From assembly GCF_019059575.1 (NCBI RefSeq), contig NW_024881780.1, positions 248,001 to 312,000 of the forward strand: a stretch of DNA of 64,000 bases. Reading direction: 5' to 3'. Each line of letters opens with the position of its first letter. The stretch's first letter is position 1. Below are positions 23,801 through 32,800 of the stretch, piece by piece. This stretch comes from Amphibalanus amphitrite (taxonomy: Eukaryota > Arthropoda > Thecostraca > Balanomorpha > Balanidae). Both the position numbers and the translations under genes were made by a program. Below the pieces are notes generated by a model, which did not search any database, was not told the origin of the DNA, and was given only the letters and a program-made list of their open reading frames with translations.

Positions 23801-26800
23801 AATTTACCGACTCGACTCATCATTCAACCTCAGAAAGCCCTGACTCAACTCTGACTCAAACAAGGAGCTGATTTTTTCCCTTGACTCGACTCATGACTCA
23901 AGCGGCTCAATGAAAATATGAGTCGACTCAAACTTGACTCAAATTTTTTGTTGAGTCAAGTGAGTTGACTCAAAATTGACTCTGATAAAAAAAAAGCTCT
24001 TGAGCGGGGGGAGGGGGGTGAAAAAGTCCGGCAACAGGGTCAGGGAAGCGGGGGTGGGGAATGAAAAGCTTGTTTCTGGAAAGTTGAGTCAGCTGACTCA
24101 TGTTCCCAAATGTTTGACTCAACTCAATGTCAAAAGTTATTTTACTGACTCAACTCTGACTCAACTCAACGCCTTAATATTTTTGTCCGACTCAACTCTG
24201 ACTCAACTCAACAGCTCAAAAATTTATCAGATTCGACTCAAATCTGACTCATTTGAGTCAGAGTTGAGTCAAATTTTTGACTCGACTCATGAGTCAAGCA
24301 CAACCCTGCTATATACTAACATTTCCCAAGGGCAGAACGTTCTTCTTGAAAATCATTCTGCTCGTCCTATAGGCTACCTGATTACATAAACATCTTTCCG
24401 AAAAAAAATATTTTTGCCGGCAGCATGGCAGCAGCCCCGACACCTCTGTAATAAGGTGACAGAAACCAATGACGGTGATTAGCACCGGTGCAGCAGCCGC
24501 TGCGGTCCGCAGGGGCGGACATTGCGCGGAGGCAACGGTAGCTACGAGGCTCTGGCGGTAATCAGACGATCCCAATATCGATGAAAAATGACAGGTGATC
24601 GCATTTGGATATTTACGGGTTTACGATTTTCCCCAGTGGCGTAGCCAGGTGGGCCGTGAGGCACGTGCCTCCCCCCCCCCCATCAGGTTCGGGCCTCAGG
24701 GTCCCCTCGGGTTATTCGGGCCTGAGGGGCCCTGAGGCGCCAATTGGCCGCTAAGGGTCAATGCTGGCCATATTTGGACATAGAAGGGATCCACGGGGCT
24801 CGTAAAAACCCCTCATGGGCCCACAAGTACCAACACTAAGATCTCCACAAGGGCCCCAAGCCAGTCTCTGAGAGCCACTTGGCGGCCTCTGAGGGCCCCT
24901 TACCGGCTTCGGAGGGCCACATGTCGGACTATGGGGGTCTTAACCGGCCTATTCCCAGCCAGCAAATTTGGTCCTGGCCGTAGCTGGTCTTACTCTGGCT
25001 AGCTCCGGCATTTGCTCCGGCTAAAGTATGGGCAAGGTCTGGGGGCCTACGGGAGCTGACACACGATACCGGAGCTCGCCCGCATCACAGCCGGACTTAT
25101 GCCGCATCAGCCGTGCCGTACCTCCACCGTACTTCAGCCACAGTAAGCCAGAGCAGCTATGAGGTGCAGCCGGACCTGGTCGTAGGGAGCCGGACTTGAG
25201 CCATGGCAGGGAGTCTGACTTGAGCCAGACTTGGCGGTTCGGAACCATAACTACCCGGGAGCGCTACGGCATATACTGGCTAGCCGGAATAGAGCCGTAT
25301 CGACCCAAACCCCGGATCTGACGGCGATACCCTCGTCAGTTACCAGCGACCCTGACGGTCCCACACAGGTGACTCGGAGGGTCACAGCGGCGTCTGAGAG
25401 CACCATGTCCGGTCTCTGAGAACCCCACAAGGCTCCTGAAGGCACCGGTGACCTCTTGATATCTTCTTGTCGGCCTATGAAGGGTCCGTTCCGTAACAGC
25501 AGTTCTGAGGGCCACACGCGCGCCTGTGATGGCCCTAAACCAGTGTCTCTGAGAGCCCCCACAACGGCGCCTGTGAGGGCCATCACCGGCAACTGTGGAG
25601 CACCTACACCGGCGCCTCCGAGGGCCATACATTGCATTGCCATATCTGAGGGCCCCGCACTAGTGCCTCTTAAGGCCCTATATCGGCGGCTCTGAGGGCC
25701 AAACACCGTCGCTTCTGAAGGCCCCACAAGCAGGGATGCGGAGCTGGAGCCGGAGCCGGAGCTGGAGCCGGAGCCGCCGGAGCCGGTATATTTTGCCCGG
25801 AGCCGGAGCCGGAGCCGTATTGACATTTCACCCGGAGCCGGAGCCGGAGCTGGAGCCGATTTTTTCTCCGGAGCCGGAGCCGGAGCCGGAGCCGTCTGAA
25901 ATTTCCACGGCTCCGCATCCCTGCCCACAAGTGCACATATGACGGCCACCCACCGGTGACATTTGAAGGCCCCACACCGGCGACTCTGAGGGCCCCATCG
26001 GCGTCTGAGTCCGTGCCGGTCTCTAAAGACGACCCCACAGGGTTTCTGAAGGTACCACCGGCATCTGATGGCCCTTTACCGGCCTCTGAGGGCCCGTCGC
26101 CGGTATCTGGAGCCCCCTGCCGGCTTGTAAAGGGTACGCGTTATCAGCTCTAAGGGTCAGACACTCGTGTACGACGGACCCACACCAGTGTCTCTGCAGT
26201 CTGCAACTTAACGTCTTTTTTTCGCCCTTCTTCTTAAGACTAACTTTTCTTTTCTTTACATTTTTATTTCATGCATTGTAAATTGCGTAATTGTTTTATT
26301 TTTAGTAGTGAAAGACTGCGGAACCAATTATTTTCCTCAAGCAGAGTTAGTGGGAGTTATTGAGGGACAAAATAATTGGGGGTGCTGACTGGAACATTTG
26401 GGGGTGCCCGGAAAACCATTGGGGGTGCTCATTTGAGCATTGGGGGTGCTGCAGCACCCCCAAAAGTATACAAATCGACACCCATGCTAAGGGGGTCCCC
26501 CTTCCCCCAAAAAAAACTTTGAATGCCTCTAGGGGCCAAAGTATAATATGTGGCGAAAAACAGACTTCACCGTTGGAATCAGCGTCCAAAACTGTACACA
26601 TGGACCAGTTTTTATGAAAATCTGAGGGGGTCCCCCTTCGCCCCAAAAAAACTTTGAATGTCTCTAGGGGCCAAAGTATAATATGTGGCGTAAAACAGAC
26701 TTCACCATTGGAATCAGCGTCCAAAACTGTACCCATGGACCAGTTTTTATGAAAATCTAAGGGGGTCCCCCTCCGCCCCAAAAAACTTTGAATGCCTCTA

Positions 26801-29800
26801 GGGGCCAAAGTATAATATGTGGCGAAAAAAGACTTCACCATTGGAATCAGCGTCCAAAACTGTACACATAGACCAGTTTTTATGAAAATCTAAGGGGGTC
26901 CCCCTTCCCCAAAAAACAACTTTGAATGCCTCTAGGGTCCAAAGTATAATATGTGGCGAAAAACAGACTTCACCATGGGAATCAGCGTCCAAAACTGTAC
27001 ACATGGACCAGTTTTTATGAAAATCTAATGGGGTCCCCCTTCCCCCAAAAAAACTTTGAATGCCTCTAGGGGCCAAAGTATAATATGTGGCGAAAACAGA
27101 CTTCACCGTTGGAATCAGCGTCCAAAACTGTACACATGGACCAGTTTTTATGAAAATCTAAGGGGGTCCCCCTTCGCCCCAAAAAAAAACTTTGAATGCC
27201 TCTAGGGGCCAAAGTATAATATGTGTCGAAAAACAGACTTCACCATTGGAATCAGCGTCCAAAACTGTACCCATGGACCAGTTTTTATAAAAATCTAAGG
27301 GGGTCCGAATGTGATTCTGAAAGTGAATCTGAATGCACTAGGGGCCAAAGTATAATATGTGGCGAAAAACAGACTTCACCATGGGAATCAGCGTCCAAAA
27401 CTGTACACATGGACCAGTTTTTATGAAAATCTAAGGGGGTCCCCCTTCCCCAAAAAAAAACTTTGAATGCCTCTAGGGGCCAAAGTATAATATGTGGCGA
27501 AAAACAGACTTCACCATGGGAATCAGCGTCCAAAACTGTACACATGGACCAGTTTTTATGAAAATCTAAGGGGGTCCCCCTTCGCCCCAAAACAACTTTG
27601 AATGTCTCTAGGGGCCAAAGTATAATATGTGGCGAAAAACAGACTTCACCATTGGAATCAGCGTCCAAAACTGTTCCCATCGACCAGTTTTTATGAAAAT
27701 CTAAGGGGGTCCCCCTTCGCCCCAAAACAACTTTGAATGTCTCTAGGGGCCAAAGTATAATATGTGGCGAAAAACAGACTTCACCATTGGAATCAGCGTC
27801 CAAAACTGTTCCCATCGACCAGTTTTTATGAAAATCTAAGGGGGTCCCCCTTCCCCCAAAAAACTTTGAATGCCTCTAGGGGCCAAAGTATAATATGTGG
27901 CGAAAAACAGACTTCACCATTGGAATCAGCGTCCAAAACTGTACACATGGACCAGTTTTTATGAAAATCTAAGGGGGTCCCCCTTCCCCAAAAAAACTTT
28001 GAATGCCTCTAGGGGCCAAAGTATAATATGTGGCGAAAAACAGACTTCACCGTTGGAATCAGCGTCCAAAACTGTACACATGGACCAGTTTTTATGAAAA
28101 TCTAAGGGGGTCCCCCTTCGCCCCAAAAAACTTTGAATGCCTCTAGGGGCCAAAGTATAATATGTGGCGAAAAACAGACTTCACCATTGGAATCAGCGTC
28201 CAAAACTGTACCCATGGACCAGTTTTTATGAAAATCTAAGGGGGTCCGAATGTGATTCTGAAAGTGAATCTGAATGCCCTAGGGGCCAAAGTATAATATG
28301 TGGCGAAAAACAGACTTCACCATGGGAATCAGCGTCTAAAACTGTACACATGGACCAGTTTTTATGAAAATCTAAGGGGGTCCCCCTTCCCCCAAAAAAA
28401 CTTTGAATGCCTCTAGGGGCCAAAGTATAATATGTGGCGAAAAACAGACTTCACCGTTGGAATCAGCGTCCAAAACTGTACACATGGACCAGTTTTCATG
28501 AAAATCTAAGGGGGTCCCCCTTCCCCCAAAAAAAACTTTGAATGCCTCTAGGGGCCAAAGTATAATATGTGGCGAAAAACAGACTTCACCATGGGAATCA
28601 GCGTCCAAAACTGTACACATGGACCAGTTTTTATGAAAATCTAAGGGGGTCCCCCTTCCCCCAAAAAAACTTTGAATGCCTCTAGGGGCCAAAGTATAAT
28701 ATGTGGCGAAAAACAGACTTCACCGTTGGAATCAGCGTCCAAAACTGTACACATGGACCAGTTTTTATGAAAATCTAAGGGGGTCCCCCTTCGCCCCAAA
28801 AAAACTTTGAATGTCTCTAGGGGCCAAAGTATAATATGTGGCGAAAAAACAGACTTCATCATTGGAATCAGCGTCCAAAACTGTACCCATGGACCAGTTT
28901 TTATGAAAATCTAAGGGGGTCCCTCTTCGCCCCCAAAAAACTTTGAATGCCTCTAGGGGCCAAAGTATAATATGTGGCGAAAAACAGACTTCACCATTGG
29001 AATCAGCGTGCAAAACTGTACACATGGACCAGTTTTTATGAAAATCCAAGGGGGTCCCCCTTCCCCCAAAAAACTTTGAATGCCTGTAGGGGCCAAAGTA
29101 TAATATGTGGCGAAAAACAGACTTCACCGTTGGAATCAGCGTCCAAAACTGTACACATGGACCAGTTTTTGTGAAAATCTAAGGGGGTCCCCCTTCGCCC
29201 CAAAAAAACTTTGAATGCCTCTAGGGGCCAAAGTATAATATGTGGCGAAAAACAGACTTCACCATTAGAATCAGCGTCCAAAACTGTACCTATGGACCAG
29301 TTTTTATGAAAATCTACGGGGGTCCGAATGTGATTCTGAAAGTGAATCTGAACCTGAGGCTGTCTTGACAGACGTGAAAACGGTTGAATATTTTCCGGTA
29401 AAATTTGGTAGATGTTCATTTTCGCTCTTTGTGATTCACGCTACATCACTTTTATGCCAATTCATTAATTTTTTTGAAGGTGGGAGGGTCCCTTTAACAA
29501 ACGCTGCAACAAACATCAGGACTTGCAGTAAAAAACAAACACACAAACAAAAACAAACAAAAAACAGTCGAGCATGACCTAATCGAACTTACCCCGTTCC
29601 CGAGACTGCCTCCAATCTGCGGCGACTGCTCTCTGTCGTCTCTCCTCAGAACTGCTGGTGAGCTCGTCACACTGGAGGTGGCGCTGCTGACAGCGGGGTC
29701 CTCGGCATAGGCCTGGCTGCTGAGGGCACCCATACGCTGCCTGCGACTGAAACAGGGGTGCCGTTCCTTCAATCCAAATGCACGGGTTATATAAGGACAT

Positions 29801-32800
29801 CAGAGGAGAGGTGAACTTGATAATCTGTCTTTGGTACCAGCTAATCACTATCCCGTTGAGCGCAACAAATCAATCTGACACAAAAAGGCAATGTCTCTTT
29901 GTCGTAAGCCCTTACAAACAGGCAAAATGCCTATTGCCTATGTTTTTATGTAACGATATAACTAATGAATATCTCAAAATTCGACATTCCTCCCCATACG
30001 TACCAGCCCCGGTCAGCGTGTGTCATTGTCGCCCGTCGAACGGGCTTGTGGTCGGGTCGGGGTCGCGGTCGGGGTCGCGGCCGGAGGTGACCCAGAGGGG
30101 ACGGGGCCAGACCAGGCCGACCCCGGGCAGCGTGGAGCCCATTTGGCCCGCGTCCGGGACCTCCAGGATCTGTGAAATAAAACAAAAAAGCAAGGTGATG
30201 ACCCACGAGAAAGAGAACCAGGGTGATGGTTTAGCAGGTCGACCGTAAAACGTCTTACGATTGTACGGAGTTGATACAGCAAATTAACCATGCTGATTAG
30301 ACAATGCGATGATTAGTTTTATTCTTTTCATAATCATGCAGCATAACATCTTAGGTAAACGAACAATGGAACACACAGCATACGAATCAAGCGTTTGATT
30401 ATTTATGACAGCCAATAGTACCCATATTACCCAGATCATACGCTCAAAGTCGCCCCACTCACTGGAGATGGTCATGGAGCGTCGAATTTGCCGCCGGAGT
30501 AGGGCGGTGGGCGCCACTATTGACTCCCGTCGGCGCGAGGGTCGCTTCGTAAACAGGTCCATCCACTGCCCCGTGGCCAGCTGAATCTCCCTGTTTCGAT
30601 GAGCGATTGCACCAATAAACGACAGTAGGCGACAGTAAGCGATAGCGATTAGCGACAGATGACTATCGGTGGCTCAGGTTATTGGCAAGGCCAGAAGTCA
30701 GGCGGGTAGGGGCAGGGTATCTAAAACATCAGGAGTGCCTATTTTTTAGTAGGTCTTTGAAAAATAAGCACGAGCTTAAACGTTAATAGGGGGACACTAA
30801 CAAAACATAAACAGTCGCGAAAAGAAAAAAAAATCTTGGGAGCAAGTAAACCATGTGCAAGGAAACAAGGAAACAGCAAGGAAACTAAATATTTTGTATC
30901 GCATGTCTAAGGAGTAAGAACCTAAGGACTGTTTAAACGATGTTAAATTCAATGTTCGTATTAAAATAAATAAACACGTTCATAGATAAGCCTTTGCCAC
31001 GTCTTCGTACCAAACAGCACGAGTTAGGCTTAGTCGATAAAGGTAATTAATTAGAAACACCACCGGCCACCGCAAAGGTTCAACGTTACAACATGACTAC
31101 ATTTCGCTGTGTATCCGGAGGGGGCTTAGGGAAAAGGGATATGAACTCACATTTGTTTGTGGCAGACAGTGCAGACCCAGCCACGGCCGCCGGTGGGCTG
31201 CTGGCGGCAGTCCTTGCACACCGTCAGCCGGCACGACCTGCAGGGGGCACCCCTGTTGAATATCCGGCCCAGGGTGACCCGGCAGCGCGCGCAGGTGCGG
31301 CCGCCCGCCTGTCCGGGCCGCAGGACTCCCTGGAGTCGCAGCATCTGCAGTTCAGACTTCAGTCGCCTGCAACAGAGAACAGAGCTGCAGCTCAGAGTTC
31401 AGTCGCCCGCAACAAAGAACAGCTGCAGCTCAGTGGCTGTAACAGAGCACAACGAGCCTGATGACTGCGAACAGTGCCTTATGGTGAGCCTTGGCTGAAT
31501 GTTGAACTGTGACACTGGACACTGAAAAACAACGATGAGCAATTGATCCCAGGCCCAATTAAGTCAGATGTAATTGTAGGTAAACCCTCGCCCTGGCAGG
31601 GCATTTTTCATAACACGGCCTGGCAGGGGGGGGGTCGATGATTGGCTCCTATGGCACCTAGAAACACCAAATTTGGTAGGTAGGTGGGCCCCCTGGAGTT
31701 CTCGCCCCTGTGCAAATTTGGTTGTTCTAAGTCAATATTTAGGGGGGTTTTGGGGGGTATAAATGCAAAAATTTAGCTAAAAACAGGTCAAAAGTGTTTC
31801 GCTTATAACTTTTGATCTAATTAAGATAGAGCAAAAAGAAAAGCACCAGTGAACTCAGCACGTCAAGGCGCGTCGAATGATATACTTTTTAGCTTGCTTA
31901 AGTGTACTTAAAGTTTTTCTTAAATTTTAAGTAAGCTTAAATTAATAAATTAAGTTAAAGTTAACCAAATTGCATCATATCGCATATCATTCGATTCGGC
32001 TGATCACCAGGAACACAATGATACCATTTTTTAAGCTCTAGCGTCAGTATGTGCCAAGTTATTGGCAAAAACGTCATTTGACCTCAGTTGACCTCATTTG
32101 ACCTGACCCATGGATAAGTACACCGAACAAAGAAGCACCAAGTGACCTGCTGTTAATTACTGTGGTTTCAAAGCACAAAAGTGATAGAACGAAGCGGATA
32201 TCTCCAGTATTTTCCGAATTTAGTATTTTCCCATAGGCTTAACATTACGACGTAATGACCTCTAACTGACCTCAGGTCAGTGACCTCAAAAAACCCGAAC
32301 TGTATGTTATACAACTCGGTGAACTTAGCACATCCTGAAAGTTTGAAGGAAATCAGTGCAAAACTGTGAGTTGGACAGGTGCAAAAAGAAAATTGAAATT
32401 TGACCATGACCTTGTACCGGTTTTTCTGACCTGGTGACCTGACCCAAGGTCACTTGGACCTGAAATTTTCAGGTCATATGTAAAAAGGTTGCCCCATAGG
32501 CTGTGCCAAATTTGGCGGCGCTGCGCGCCGCCGTTTTTACGCTATCTTTGAAAAACCTTAGGGGGGGGGGTCGCATCGACCCCCCCCCTGCCAGGGCGAG
32601 GGTTAATATCGGACCGTCCTTCCATGAATTTACTTTAGAGATGAGATCGCCTATACTGCCTACTGGTAGAAACATCGGCTATCGCACTTGCCTCCATCGA
32701 AGCCTAATTTTCAAATGAACAGTGCATACTTACAACTTGAAGCATAGAAATTAGAAAGTATTCATTTACCGATAGGTAAATTCCTCAACATGGATGAAAA

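Larger units (their letters stand above)
23634..26486. mobile_element. hAT-type element, 8-bp duplication CTAAGGGG
   Basis: It begins CAGGGGTGTCGATTT and ends AAATCGACACCCATG, near-perfect inverted ends. Both flanks are CTAAGGGG (23626-23633 and 26487-26494), the 8-bp duplication of hAT elements. No transposase is visible. The interior is other repeats, including a nested hAT MITE and a minisatellite. Confidence 0.85.
23392..29345. repeat. Right tandem array of the Foldback arm (inverted, interrupted)
   Basis: The same ~135-bp monomers run in the opposite orientation. They are interrupted by the hAT insertion at 23634-26486 and continue for about 21 monomers to 29345. At least two monomers (near 27300 and 28245) carry the outer-end sequence GATTCTGAAAGTGAATCTGA instead of the usual ending. 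Confidence 0.9.
22113..29375. mobile_element. Foldback element: inverted arrays of ~135-bp monomers, 9-bp target duplication
   Basis: The ends are inverted: ACGTCTGTCAAGACAGCCTC on the left and its complement on the right, near-identical for about 90 bp. Each end is flanked by GAAAACGGT (22104-22112 and 29376-29384). The left arm is a tandem array in one orientation, the right arm the same array inverted, and the turn is at about 23391. Long inverted repeats built of direct subrepeats plus a 9-bp duplication are the hallmarks of Drosophila FB elements, assigned to the Mutator-like superfamily. There is no transposase. A hAT element is inserted in the right arm. Confidence 0.85.
16111..29592 (-). 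other. 13.5-kb btsz intron filled with nested repeats
   Basis: Bounded by a GTAAGT donor at 29592 and an AG acceptor at 16111. Contents are described separately. 16111-16801 and 17340-18950 show nothing beyond AT-rich single-copy-looking sequence. Confidence 0.65.

Noticed and set aside
25251-25949. 232-codon minus-strand frame with Pro-Ala repeats
   Set aside because: It lies in the GGAGCC and GGGCCCTC minisatellite inside a hAT element; simple-sequence translation only.
22171-29345. CRISPR-like regular repeats
   Set aside because: The ~135-bp units are contiguous with no unique spacers, and the genome is eukaryotic; this is a Foldback arm array.
26347-29419. Many frames encoding VLDADSNGEVCFSPHIILWP repeats
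   Set aside because: Translation of the ~135-bp Foldback monomers, which are divisible by three; disrupted by indels and with no start context.
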